A stretch of DNA of 64,000 nt, taken from DAIPKP01 sp964545875 (GTDB taxonomy: Bacteria; Synergistota; Synergistia; Synergistales; Aminiphilaceae). A model generated the notes under the pieces. The model was not told where the DNA came from. It saw nothing but the letters and a program-made list of their open reading frames with translations, and made no database searches. A program made the position numbers and the translations under genes. Numbering within the stretch: the first letter of the stretch is position 1; the number at the start of each line of letters is the position of its first letter. Shown one piece after another: positions 16,517-25,137 of this stretch. The stretch spans positions 248,001-312,000 of the forward strand of contig CAZJHH010000004.1 in NCBI GenBank assembly GCA_964545875.1, in the 5' to 3' direction.

Positions 16517-18727
16517 TTAGAGGCTGTCGATAACGGCGTTCAGGGTGGCGCTGGGCCGCATGGCCTTGAAAGCCATCTCGTCGTTGGGGCGATAGTAACC
16601 GCCCACATCCACGGGTGATCCCTGGGCGGCGTTGAGCTCGTCCGCGATCTTCTTCTCGTTCTCCGTAAGAGCCTTCGCCACGGGGGCAAACCTGGCCTTC
16701 AGATCCGCATCCTTGGTCTGGGCGGCAAGAGCCTCGGCCCAGTACATGGCGAGATAGAAGTGGCTTCCCCGGTTATCGAGCTCGCCCACCTTCCGGGAGG
16801 GAGATTTGTCGCTGTCCAGGAACTTCCCGGTAGCTTCGTCCAGGGTATCCGCGAGAATCTGGGCCTTGGGATTGTTATTTCCCTGGGCGTAGTGCTCCAG
16901 AGATACCGCCAAAGCAAGGAACTCTCCCAGAGAATCCCAGCGCAGATGCCCCTCTTCGTTGAACTGCTGTACGTGTTTGGGGGCGGATCCGCCCGCACCG
17001 GTCTCGAAAAGCCCGCCGCCGTTCATGAGGGGAACGATGGAGAGAGTCTTCGCGCTGGTACCGACTTCGAGGATGGGGAAGAGGTCCGTAAGGTAGTCCC
17101 GAAGCACGTTTCCGGAAACCGAAATGGTGTCGAGGCCCTTCTTCATGCGCTCCATGGAGTAACGTACCGCCTCGATGGGGGACATGATCTTGATCTCAAG
17201 TCCCGCAGTATCGTGGTCGGGGAGATATTTCTTGACCTTTTTGATGAGTTCCACATCATGAGCCCGCTTTTCGTCGAGCCAGAAGATGGCAGGCACCTTG
17301 GTGGCCTTCGCCCGGGTTACCGCCAGCTTGATCCAATCCTGGATAGGAAGATCTTTGACCTGGCACATTCTCCAGATGTCTCCGGCCTCCACACCGTGCT
17401 CGATGAGAGTCTTGCCTTCTCCGTCCACCACCCGGACGGTGCCGTTCTCGGTAATCCAGAAGGTTTTGTCGTGAGAACCGTACTCCTCCGCCTTCTGAGC
17501 CATGAGTCCCACGTTGGGCACGCTTCCCATGGTAGAGGGATCGAAGGCACCGTGTTTCTTGCAGAACTCGATGGTTTCCTTGTAGATTCCAGCGTAGCAG
17601 CGATCCGGGATAACAGCCTTGGTATCCCGAGCCTTGCCGTTTTTATCGTACATCCGCCCGGAGTTGCGGATCATGGCGGGCATGGAGGCATCGATGATCA
17701 CGTCGCTGGGAACATGGAGGTTGGTGATGCCCTTGTCGGAGTTCACCATGGCCACATCGGGACGCTTGGCATAGCACGCCTCGATATCCGCTTCGATCTC
17801 TCCCTTCTTGGGATGATCGGCAATCTTGGCGTAGAGATCTCCCAGGCCGTTATTGGCATCCACTCCAAGCTCCTTGAAGAGGGCCGCATGCTTCTCGAAG
17901 ACGTCCTTGAAGAAAACTTTCACGGCCTCTCCGAAGATGATGGGGTCCGAAACCTTCATCATGGTGGCCTTCACGTGGAGGGAGAAGAGCACGTCCTGCT
18001 TCTTGGCATCCTCCACCTGCTCCGCAAAGAATGCCCGGAGAGCCTTGGCGCTCATCTTTGTTCCGTCGATGACCTCTCCATCGAGAAGGGAAAAGTCCTT
18101 CTTGAGAACCTTCACATTTCCCTTGGCATCCACGAACTCGATACGCACCGTGGTGGCCTTCTCCACGGTAACGGATTTCTCGTTGCCGTAGAAATCGCCG
18201 TCGTTCATGTGCGCCACATGGGTCTTGGACTCCGCCGTCCAGGGCCCCATGGAATGAGGATGCTTCTTGGCATATTCCTTTACCGCCCGGGAGATCCGGC
18301 GGTCCGAGTTCCCCTCGCGAAGAACCGGGTTTACCGCGCTTCCCTTGATCTTGTCGAACCGGGCCCGGATGGCCTTTTCCTCGTCGGTCTTGGGATCTTC
18401 GGGATAATCGGGGATTTTGTAACCCTTCGCCTGGAGCTCCTTGATGGTGGCTTTCAGCTGGGGCACCGAGGCGCTGATGCAGGGGAGCTTCATGATGTTC
18501 GCTTCGGGCTCCTTCACGAGCTTGCCCAGATAGGCGAGATCGTCGCTCTGCTTCTGCTCTTCCGTCAGATTCTCCGGAAAAGCGGCGATGGTTCTTCCCG
18601 CCAGGGAGATATCTCTCCTCTCGAACTCCACTCCCGCAGACTTGGTGAAAGCCTGGATAATGGGGAGAAGTGAATAGGTAGCCAAACCAGGAGCTTCGTC
18701 AACCTTGGTATACACGATCTTGGACAT
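16517..18727 (-). CDS. icd: Isocitrate dehydrogenase, monomeric NADP type
   Basis: A 736-residue enzyme of the monomeric class, interconverting isocitrate and 2-oxoglutarate with NADP. The length is diagnostic (about 740, versus about 415 for dimeric Icd). Visible: KIVYTKVDEAPGLATYSLLP at the start, LREGNSDRRISRAVKEYAKK with the substrate-binding SDRR near residue 140, and HPHSMGPW. TTAAGGAGG precedes the ATG. Lies between aconitase and citrate lyase on the same strand. With those it can run oxidatively, or carboxylate 2-oxoglutarate toward citrate. Nothing looks damaged. Confidence 0.96.
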   Translation of the reverse strand: MSKIVYTKVDEAPGLATYSLLPIIQAFTKSAGVEFERRDISLAGRTIAAFPENLTEEQKQSDDLAYLGKLVKEPEANIMKLPCISASVPQLKATIKELQAKGYKIPDYPEDPKTDEEKAIRARFDKIKGSAVNPVLREGNSDRRISRAVKEYAKKHPHSMGPWTAESKTHVAHMNDGDFYGNEKSVTVEKATTVRIEFVDAKGNVKVLKKDFSLLDGEVIDGTKMSAKALRAFFAEQVEDAKKQDVLFSLHVKATMMKVSDPIIFGEAVKVFFKDVFEKHAALFKELGVDANNGLGDLYAKIADHPKKGEIEADIEACYAKRPDVAMVNSDKGITNLHVPSDVIIDASMPAMIRNSGRMYDKNGKARDTKAVIPDRCYAGIYKETIEFCKKHGAFDPSTMGSVPNVGLMAQKAEEYGSHDKTFWITENGTVRVVDGEGKTLIEHGVEAGDIWRMCQVKDLPIQDWIKLAVTRAKATKVPAIFWLDEKRAHDVELIKKVKKYLPDHDTAGLEIKIMSPIEAVRYSMERMKKGLDTISVSGNVLRDYLTDLFPILEVGTSAKTLSIVPLMNGGGLFETGAGGSAPKHVQQFNEEGHLRWDSLGEFLALAVSLEHYAQGNNNPKAQILADTLDEATGKFLDSDKSPSRKVGELDNRGSHFYLAMYWAEALAAQTKDADLKARFAPVAKALTENEKKIADELNAAQGSPVDVGGYYRPNDEMAFKAMRPSATLNAVIDSL

Positions 18728-18813
18728 GCTTCTTCCTCCTTAAGGATTTCTCTCGATAATGGTCTCTCGGGGTGTCATTTCAGGAGCCCTTGGAGCCCCT
18801 TTTACGGAAGATG

Positions 18814-18853
18814 GCTCTTTCTCTGCCCTCTTCGAAGAGGGCAGAGAAAGAGC
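18814..18853. repeat. 40-base perfect palindrome between acn and icd
   Basis: Two uninterrupted 20-base arms (first arm GCTCTTTCTCTGCCCTCTTC). No T run follows on the minus strand, so it may be an RNA-stabilising or partially terminating hairpin that sets the acn:icd ratio. Confidence 0.6.
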
Positions 18854-18868
18854 TGGAAAAAAGCGTTC

Positions 18869-20797
18869 CTACTTGGCGTCCCGGATCTTGATCCAGTTGA
18901 GCCGGCCTCCGGCCTTGACGATGTCGATGTCCGGCTGGCTCAAGGGGCAGTCTACCTTGATATCCTTGCCCTTGGTAACGTTCTTGAGAGTCCAGGTCTC
19001 GCCTTCCTTGAGAGTCTTGGTGTCCAGTTCCAGCTTGTCTCCCTGGTCGATGCCGTCGTAATCTGCGGGATTGGCGAAGGTGAGAGGGAGAATGCCGAAG
19101 TTCACCAGGTTTGCCAGGTGAATGCGGGCAAAGCTCTTCACGAGCACCGCCTTGACGCCCAGATACCGGGGAGCGATGGCCGCGTGCTCCCGGCTGGAAC
19201 CCTGACCGTAGTTCTCGCCGCCGATGATGAAACCTCCGCCCACTTCCAGGGAACGCTTGGGGAAGGTATTGTCCACCACTTCGAAAACGAACTCCGAGAT
19301 GGCGGGAATGTTGGAGCGGAAAGGAAGAATCTTGGCTCCCGCAGGCATGATGTGATCCGTGGTGATATTGTCCTCCAGCTTGAGAAGAGTTTCGCCCTCG
19401 AGCTTGTCTCCCATGGCGGTCATATCCGGGAGGGGCTTGATGTTGGGGCCCCGGCGGATTTCCACCTTCTCGGGCTCCGCACTGGGAGCGAGGAACATGC
19501 TGTCGTCGATGATAAGAGCCTCGGGCATCTCGAAGACGAAGGGCTCCAGGCCGAGTTCCCGGGGATCCGTGATGACTCCCGTGATGGCGCTGGCGGCGGC
19601 AACTTCCGGAGAGACGAGGAAGACCTTGCCGCTCTTGTGGCCGCAGCGGCCGAGGAAGTTCCGGTTGATGGTACGGAGGGAGATCCCGTCACTGGGAGGA
19701 GCGAAACCCATGCCGATACAGGCGCCGCAGCTGGATTCGAGAATACGGACTCCCGCAGCCACCATCTCGGAGATGGCGCCGTGCTCGGTGCCCTCGAGGA
19801 TAACCTGGCGGCTTCCGGGGGAGATCCCCGCATCCACATGTTCGCTGACCTTCTGCCCCGAAAGAATATGGGCCACCGCAAGAATATCCCGGAGAGAAGA
19901 GTTGGTACAGCTTCCGAACATAACCTGGTCTACCCGCATTCCCTTGATTTCACTGATGGGTACCACGTTATCGGGCTGGAAGGGCTGAGCTGCCATGGGC
20001 TCCAGAGCGGAAAGATCGATCTCGATGACTTCATCGTACACCGCATCTTCGTCCGCTTCGAGCTTGACCCACTCGAACTCCCGGGCCTGGGCGCGGAGCC
20101 ACTCGCGGGTGATGGCATCGCTGGGGAAGAGAGAAGTGGTAGCTCCGGTCTCGGCACCCATGTTGGTGATGGTGGCGCGATCCGGCACGGGAAGGGTATC
20201 AAGACCGGGGCCCGCATACTCGAGCACCTTGCCCACGCCGCCCTTTACGCCGATCCGACGGAGCACTTCGAGAATCACGTCCTTGGCGGATACGAAGGGC
20301 TGGAGTTCGCCGGTCAGATGAACCTTCACCACTTTGGGCATGGTGAGATAGAAAGGCTCTCCCGCCATAGCCATGGCTACGTCGAGGCCCCCCGCACCGA
20401 TGGCGATCATCCCCACGCCCCCCGAGGTAGGGGTATGGCTGTCGCTGCCGATGAGAGTCTTGCCGGGACGGGCGAAGCGCTCCACGTGAAGCTGGTGGCA
20501 GATCCCGTTGCCGGGGCGGCTGAAGACGATGCCGTACTTCGCCGCGATATCCTGAAGATACCGGTGGTCGTCGGGGTTCCTGAAGTCTCCCTGGATCATG
20601 TTGTGATCCACGTAGGAGACGGAAAGCTCCGTCTTGACCTTCTCCACTCCCATGGCCTCGAATTCGAGATACGCCATGGTTCCCGTGGCATCCTGAGTAA
20701 GGGTCTGGGCCATACGGATGGCGATACGCTCTCCCCGCTTCATCTCGCCCTCTACCAAATGCGCCTTAATGATCTTCTCAAATACTGTCAGTCCCAT
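18869..20797 (-). CDS. acn: Aconitate hydratase
   Basis: A 642-residue Fe-S enzyme that isomerises citrate and isocitrate. The three cluster ligands are present: GSCTNS (about residue 300) and SSCGACIGMG (about 365). RPGNGICHQLHVERF and GSDSHTPTSGG are typical catalytic blocks; the swivelling C-terminal domain has YGQGSSREHAA about residue 540. Length fits the short aconitase class close to the mitochondrial type. GGAGGTG precedes the ATG. Only about 40 bases separate it from an upstream terminator, so its expression must depend on read-through of the leader at 20840-21105. Confidence 0.95.
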   Translation of the reverse strand: MGLTVFEKIIKAHLVEGEMKRGERIAIRMAQTLTQDATGTMAYLEFEAMGVEKVKTELSVSYVDHNMIQGDFRNPDDHRYLQDIAAKYGIVFSRPGNGICHQLHVERFARPGKTLIGSDSHTPTSGGVGMIAIGAGGLDVAMAMAGEPFYLTMPKVVKVHLTGELQPFVSAKDVILEVLRRIGVKGGVGKVLEYAGPGLDTLPVPDRATITNMGAETGATTSLFPSDAITREWLRAQAREFEWVKLEADEDAVYDEVIEIDLSALEPMAAQPFQPDNVVPISEIKGMRVDQVMFGSCTNSSLRDILAVAHILSGQKVSEHVDAGISPGSRQVILEGTEHGAISEMVAAGVRILESSCGACIGMGFAPPSDGISLRTINRNFLGRCGHKSGKVFLVSPEVAAASAITGVITDPRELGLEPFVFEMPEALIIDDSMFLAPSAEPEKVEIRRGPNIKPLPDMTAMGDKLEGETLLKLEDNITTDHIMPAGAKILPFRSNIPAISEFVFEVVDNTFPKRSLEVGGGFIIGGENYGQGSSREHAAIAPRYLGVKAVLVKSFARIHLANLVNFGILPLTFANPADYDGIDQGDKLELDTKTLKEGETWTLKNVTKGKDIKVDCPLSQPDIDIVKAGGRLNWIKIRDAK

Positions 20798-20839
20798 GCT
20801 TCTCGCACCTCCACATTAGTTTGAAACGCCGAAAGCAAC

Positions 20840-20866
20840 AAAAAAGGACTACCAAACGGCAGTCCC
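20840..20866 (-). terminator. Intrinsic terminator in the acn leader
   Basis: On the minus strand GGGACTGCC, loop GTTT, GGTAGTCC, then T6. It overlaps the stop codon of the 43-residue leader ORF and is followed only by the acn ribosome site. A leader segment with GGACT about 50 bases upstream could compete for the 3' arm. Confidence 0.7.
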
Positions 20867-20980
20867 TATACACACGCACATATCATTCCCGCACAAAACG
20901 CAAGGGAAAGGAAGTCCGTGAAGCGCCTGGATGCTACGGCTCTTTTTCCGCAAATCCACGAAAGAATCTTTTCGCCCCAT
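20849..20980 (-). CDS. 43-residue Cys-rich leader ORF upstream of acn
   Basis: ATG with AAAGGAG ten bases upstream and AGAGG three bases upstream; stop TAG inside the terminator stem. The peptide is basic in its first half (DLRKKSRS) and has four Cys within eleven residues near the end (CVLC, then CVC after GNDM). A consensus promoter lies about 100 bases before it. Translation through the end of this ORF would cover the terminator hairpin, so it could set acn transcription. It may instead be a free-standing small protein with its own terminator, or chance. Confidence 0.42.
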   Translation of the reverse strand: MGRKDSFVDLRKKSRSIQALHGLPFPCVLCGNDMCVCIGTAVW

Positions 20981-21076
20981 GACCTCTCATCTCCTTTACT
21001 GTGCACTATACTTTCAGGTGTGGCAACTTTAGTTCAAAAAGGAACATAGAAAATACCAGCCTTCCGAACTATGTGC

Positions 21077-21105
21077 ACTTTACGGGAAATGGGGAGATAT
21101 GTCAA
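21077..21105 (-). promoter_or_regulatory. Consensus sigma-70 promoter of the acn leader
   Basis: On the minus strand TTGACA, 17 bases, TAAAGT, with an A/T-rich stretch upstream that resembles an UP element. Transcription would begin near 21070, giving a leader of about 270 bases before the aconitase ATG. Confidence 0.8.
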
Positions 21106-21139
21106 TAGATACCATCTAAATCAAAATTCTTTATACAAT

Positions 21140-21946
21140 TTATTTTTGATTTATTTTCTTTATTTCGTATCGGATTCCTTCAAAGGGTTCGGGAAGCCTG
21201 GAGCTCCGGAACACCGCCTTCTCCTCGTCCATTTCCAGTGTATGGAGACGGAGAGGAAACATGTACCGTCCCAGATCGAGAAGAGGCTGCAACTCCTCCA
21301 CCGCAGATCGGGTGAGACTTTCAGGAACGTTTACCTTGTTCACCTGAAAACGGTAATCCTCAAGCCAGATTTCCTGTCCCTTCCGGATTCCCAAAACGCC
21401 GTAAATCTCGATGAGCATATCGAGCGTAAAGAGAAATTTCACCCGGTACGTTCCCTGGGCATGGAGGCCCTGGGGAGTGAAATCGAGGTAGATGTCGCGC
21501 CAGTCCTTTTCATCCCCGAACTTTTTCTGGAGGAGATCCTCGTTGAGATCTTTTTCGGTAAGCACCGCTTCGGCGTAGGTTTGGAGAACCTCCTTCACCT
21601 TCACGGGATCTTCTCCGGGAAGGATCCACTCCTCCACAGGGTTGAACTGCACATCCCAGGCCTCCAGAGTGAGACATTCCATACGCACTCCTCCGAGGCG
21701 GGGGCCCCGGAGATCGAGATAGAGGTGACGCACTCTTCCGTCTTCCCGGGGTTCTTCATCGAGCACCATCACCATTTCATCGGGGGAGAGCTCCGAGAGA
21801 AAGGCCTGAAAAAGAATTTCTCCGGGGGGCAAGGACTCTCCGAAGGCTCTTTCCATGCCGGGAAAAATTCCCGTACATACCAAAGCGCACCCCAGGAGAA
21901 TTTCTCCCAAAATTTTCAACACTGCAGATTTTTTCTCGATTTTCAT
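21140..21946 (-). CDS. Secreted LmeA/DUF2993-like lipid-binding protein
   Basis: About 268 residues. The ATG at 21946 follows GAGGTGATGCCC; earlier in-frame ATGs lack this site. Residues about 8-30 form a signal sequence or N-terminal anchor. The body alternates hydrophobic and polar residues in long beta strands (VRHLYLDLRGPRLGGVRMECLTL, split here by turns) and ends with FPLRLHTLEMDEE, which resembles LmeA-type phospholipid-binding barrels. The assignment rests on pattern, not catalytic motifs. It lies 88 bases after niaP with its own extended -10, so co-regulation with niacin uptake is uncertain. Confidence 0.5.
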   Translation of the reverse strand: MKIEKKSAVLKILGEILLGCALVCTGIFPGMERAFGESLPPGEILFQAFLSELSPDEMVMVLDEEPREDGRVRHLYLDLRGPRLGGVRMECLTLEAWDVQFNPVEEWILPGEDPVKVKEVLQTYAEAVLTEKDLNEDLLQKKFGDEKDWRDIYLDFTPQGLHAQGTYRVKFLFTLDMLIEIYGVLGIRKGQEIWLEDYRFQVNKVNVPESLTRSAVEELQPLLDLGRYMFPLRLHTLEMDEEKAVFRSSRLPEPFEGIRYEIKKINQK

Positions 21947-21975
21947 GGGCATCACCTCTCTTTCGTTATTGCAGT

Positions 21976-21984
21976 ATTGTAGCA
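21976..21984 (-). promoter_or_regulatory. Extended -10 element before the LmeA-like gene
   Basis: TGC followed by TACAAT on the minus strand, 30 bases before the start codon. No good -35 at 17 bases. Confidence 0.35.
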
Positions 21985-22033
21985 TGAGCATGGAGTAGGA
22001 AGAAAAGAGAGAAAAAGCGAATCCCGGAACACT

Positions 22034-23299
22034 CTATCCTATGGAACGCTGGCGGGTCTCCTCTCCCCAGAGGAAGACCACCCCCGCAGCGGCAAGAGAG
22101 AGCACGCAGACCAGTGTAAGCACCCCGGCAACCCCTCCGTAACCGTCGAGCATCCAGCCGGTTATTACGGGGGCTAGCATTCCCGTCAGCCGGGCAGAGG
22201 CTCCGGAAAGCCCGGAGGCGCTTCCCCGAAGGGATGTGGGGTACAGCTCCGGAGTGTAGGCGTAAACCACTCCCCAGGCAGCAAGGCAGAAGAGCCCTAC
22301 CCCAAGGGCGGCGGCAAGAAATCCCGGAGAACTTTTCACCCAGATGAAGAGCAGGGAAGCGCCTCCGGTACCTGCAAAGAAGAAGGCCAGAGAGCGCACC
22401 CTGCCCCAGCGCTCCACCAGCCACGCCGCGAGAAGATATCCCGGCACCTGGATGGCCATGACGAAGAGAGTAAACCATCGGGCTTTCACCACACTTATCC
22501 CCGAAAGGGCAAAAATCTTGGGAAGCCAGAGAAAGAGAGCATAATATCCGAAGGAGACCACTCCCCAGGCAAAGAGAAGCACCAAGGTCTTGCGGAGGAA
22601 TTCCTTCCGGAAAAGATCCGTCCATCGACGAGACGGAAGAGCTTCCATGGTGACGGGAGCCTGACCGTACCGATTCTGGAGAGCCTCCCGATTTCCCTTG
22701 ATAAAAAGATACCTGGGGCTTTCGGGACCAAACCACAGAGGGAGCGCCACCAAACCGAGAAGAACCGGAAAGGCGAGAACTCCCCGCCAACCCCAGACCG
22801 CAAGCACCCATACCGCCCAGAAAGCCATGGCCAGAGAACCGAAGGCCCAGCACATTTCCAGAAAAACCAGGATCCGCCCTCGGTTGGCTCTGCGGGTAAA
22901 GTCACAGAGATAGGAAAAAAGAACCGGCCCAAGACCACCGTAGGAAATTCCCGCCGCCAAACGCCACAGCCCGAGAGATTCCGGAGTTTTCGCCGTCACG
23001 CAGGCCACTCCCGCAAGACATCCCAGAAGAGCAAGCCCCGCCCCCACGGGACGCCTTCCCCAGAGATCTCCCATCCATCCTCCGAGGAGAGCTCCCAAAA
23101 GCATGCCCAAAAAGGTTTTCCCCGCCACAACTCCTCCCTGGGCTCCCGAGAGCCCCCACTCTTCCACTATCCCCGGCAGGGCAAAGGAAAAGGCCATAAC
23201 TCCCGAAGCCACGAAACCCCAGCCCAGACCGGCCACAAGAAGCGTTCGAAAGCAATCCTTTTCCGCCGCCACCTCTTCGATAAAACGATCCATATCCAT
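22034..23299 (-). CDS. niaP: Niacin transporter, major facilitator superfamily
   Basis: A 421-residue, 12-segment permease. It matches NiaP in characteristic places: YYALFLWLPKI (about residue 255), QVPGYLLAAWLVERWGR (about 290) and AAWGVVYAYTPELYPTSLR (about 350); the loop 2-3 signature GWMGDLWGRRPV is also present. The regulator gene just upstream is a NiaR homologue, which supports niacin or nicotinamide as the substrate. The inferred role is salvage of the NAD precursor. GGGAGGAGCC lies about 14 bases before the ATG. The two genes are 44 bases apart and probably one transcript. Confidence 0.82.
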   Translation of the reverse strand: MDMDRFIEEVAAEKDCFRTLLVAGLGWGFVASGVMAFSFALPGIVEEWGLSGAQGGVVAGKTFLGMLLGALLGGWMGDLWGRRPVGAGLALLGCLAGVACVTAKTPESLGLWRLAAGISYGGLGPVLFSYLCDFTRRANRGRILVFLEMCWAFGSLAMAFWAVWVLAVWGWRGVLAFPVLLGLVALPLWFGPESPRYLFIKGNREALQNRYGQAPVTMEALPSRRWTDLFRKEFLRKTLVLLFAWGVVSFGYYALFLWLPKIFALSGISVVKARWFTLFVMAIQVPGYLLAAWLVERWGRVRSLAFFFAGTGGASLLFIWVKSSPGFLAAALGVGLFCLAAWGVVYAYTPELYPTSLRGSASGLSGASARLTGMLAPVITGWMLDGYGGVAGVLTLVCVLSLAAAGVVFLWGEETRQRSIG

Positions 23300-23343
23300 G
23301 ATGAGCGAAGGCTCCTCCCTTCAACAATGACCTCCGAAGGAGA

Positions 23344-23853
23344 TCAGACCAATAAATAACCCCTCTCTTCGAGAGCTCTCTCGATGGCATCGAGAGCCTC
23401 CTCACTCTCCGCCTCCACCGTATGCAGATGCACTCCTCCGGAAAGCACCAGAAGAGGCTCCCCTCCTCCGGCCTTCATGAGCCCGAGAAAACGAAGCACA
23501 TCCTCCCGGCTGGACACATCGATGTTGCCCCGAATCTCTCCGTAGAGAGGATGCTCCACCAATACATCCAGCACCCGTCCCCCCAAACAGACGATGGCAA
23601 GAAGTTCCTCCGCCACATCCTCCTTGGAGTGGGAAAGAGCCAGGAGCCGACGTCTCCGAAGTTCCTCCTTGCGGAAACGATACCCCCGGGGAGTAGCCTC
23701 CAAAGGAATTCCCCGGCTTCGCAGTAAAGCCACATCCTGCACGATGGCCTGACGGCTTACACCGAAGTGCTCCGCCAGTTCTTTTCCCTGAAGAGGTCCG
23801 GGGTTTTCCCGAAAAAGCTTTTCCAAAGCCCGCAATCGTACGTTTCGTTCCAT
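23344..23853 (-). CDS. niaR: Niacin-responsive repressor, HTH plus 3H domain
   Basis: A 169-residue regulator. An HTH_11-type winged helix covers about residues 5-60 (LQGKELAEHFGVSRQAIVQDVALLR), followed by the 3H domain with its metal or ligand histidines: VEHPLYGEI about 99 and GGVHLHTV about 140. NiaR proteins bind niacin and repress niacin uptake and NAD salvage genes. GCAGGAGGAACC precedes the ATG. Adjacent to niaP, matching the known regulon. I could not identify its operator with confidence; the promoter at 23889-23917 is the likely target. Confidence 0.88.
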   Translation of the reverse strand: MERNVRLRALEKLFRENPGPLQGKELAEHFGVSRQAIVQDVALLRSRGIPLEATPRGYRFRKEELRRRRLLALSHSKEDVAEELLAIVCLGGRVLDVLVEHPLYGEIRGNIDVSSREDVLRFLGLMKAGGGEPLLVLSGGVHLHTVEAESEEALDAIERALEERGYLLV

Positions 23854-23888
23854 AAGGTTCCTCCTGCTACTTTCAGCTAGATTCAGAA

Positions 23889-23917
23889 ACTATATAGAGC
23901 TTTCCTCAAAAAAGCAA
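23889..23917 (-). promoter_or_regulatory. Promoter of niaR-niaP
   Basis: TTGCTT, 17 bases, TATAGT on the minus strand, about 35 bases before the niaR start codon. Confidence 0.6.
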
Positions 23918-24033
23918 CATCTCCTGAAAAAAATGACAAGGTGATACCTCCAACTTCGAAAGATATGCTATTCTTGATGAGCAAAGTTGGCGAACGAGAA
24001 ATACACTCTATCAAGTAATTTCGGGGGAAAAGA

Positions 24034-25017
24034 ATGAACGAAAAGGGCACTCCCCAGGAAAAGGAAGTCCTCGTGGTTCTGCGGGGAATTCTGCGCATAC
24101 AGCGGCGTACGGATGAGCGGGTGGAGGGAATGTTTTTTCTCATCACGGGAAAAAATTCCTACTATCATCATGCCATGCGTTTTTATCTGCAGGGAAACAA
24201 GCAAGCCCCAGGGATCCCTCCCCTTGAGAAGACCGAACTCTTTTCTTTTCTCGATACCATTCTCGAGGATCCGGAACCGGTGGATATGGAAAATCCCTTT
24301 CTCCGAAATCTTCGATCCAATCTGGAGTATGTTCTCACCCGATTCTTTATGCCCAGAGACATCGAGGCCGCTTCGAACGATCTCGAGGGAGGGCGCAGAA
24401 ACACCGCCCTGAATCTGGCGAATTATCTGGAAAACAACTATGGCGTGGAGACCTCGGTGGACGTGCTCTTCGAGAGGAAAGAAAAGGATGTCCTCAAAAA
24501 ATATCTCGCCCCGCCTCTTCCGCCACTTCCGGAAGGAATGCAAAAAAGCTCTTCCGGAGAACAAGCTTCTCCCTCGGCGCAAGCTTTTCGGGAAACACCA
24601 CCTCTCTCCTGCTCACTCCTGATCGACCCGCTTCACGGAGTTACCACAAGCTCCCTGGCCAAGGGATGGCGCCTTGCGGTGGCCTTTCCCGAGAACCGCC
24701 CCGCTTCTACCCCAGGCATGCCCCCCCTGCCGGGATCCCCGGGAAATCCCCTGCCGGGAACGGTCACCCAAGTACACGCTCTTGAAGACGGGGGATTCGT
24801 GATACAGCTCCTTATGGACGGAGATCCCCCTGTCCCGGCGGAAGCGTCCATGGACGGTAACTACCGGGTGCGGGTCTGGCAGGACTCTTCTCCATCGGAT
24901 TCGGACATTCCGGATTCCGACGATGCCATCCCTTCCAGCGAAAAAGCCCTCTTTTACATCGCCATCACCATTGGCCTGGCGGCGGTGCTGGGATTGGGGT
25001 ACTACTTTTTCTCCTGA
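24034..25017 (+). CDS. Unrecognised tail-anchored membrane protein
   Basis: A 327-residue protein of no family I recognise. GGGGGAAAAG precedes the ATG. The first 150 residues are soluble and helical (LRGILRIQRRTDERVEGMFF, then a stretch near NTALNLANYLENN). Residues about 165-300 are rich in Pro, Ser and Asp and contain a beta-rich patch about 195-285. The final 22 residues are one hydrophobic helix (YIAITIGLAAVLGLGYYFF) with almost nothing after it, so the protein should be held in the inner membrane by its tail, facing the cytoplasm. Single-gene unit ended by the palindrome at 25072-25119. Confidence 0.6.
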   Translation: MNEKGTPQEKEVLVVLRGILRIQRRTDERVEGMFFLITGKNSYYHHAMRFYLQGNKQAPGIPPLEKTELFSFLDTILEDPEPVDMENPFLRNLRSNLEYVLTRFFMPRDIEAASNDLEGGRRNTALNLANYLENNYGVETSVDVLFERKEKDVLKKYLAPPLPPLPEGMQKSSSGEQASPSAQAFRETPPLSCSLLIDPLHGVTTSSLAKGWRLAVAFPENRPASTPGMPPLPGSPGNPLPGTVTQVHALEDGGFVIQLLMDGDPPVPAEASMDGNYRVRVWQDSSPSDSDIPDSDDAIPSSEKALFYIAITIGLAAVLGLGYYFFS

Positions 25018-25071
25018 TTCCACATATTCCCTACTCATCTTCCGCCCCTTCTTCGCTCGAATCGACCGAAC

Positions 25072-25119
25072 AAAAAGACATTCCCCGGAAAAGCCGGCTT
25101 TTCCGGGGAATGTCTTTTT
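25072..25119. terminator. Bidirectional terminator, 48-base perfect palindrome
   Basis: Two 24-base arms with no mismatch, each ending in a five-base A or T run, between the converging tail-anchored and His-rich genes. Confidence 0.85.
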
Positions 25120-25137
25120 GCCGCCCCTTGGGAGGGC

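Noticed and set aside
12753..20824. Several 500-760 codon plus-strand open frames opposite citF, icd and acn
   Set aside because: They are antisense to well-identified enzymes, with His/Gly-rich nonsense composition.
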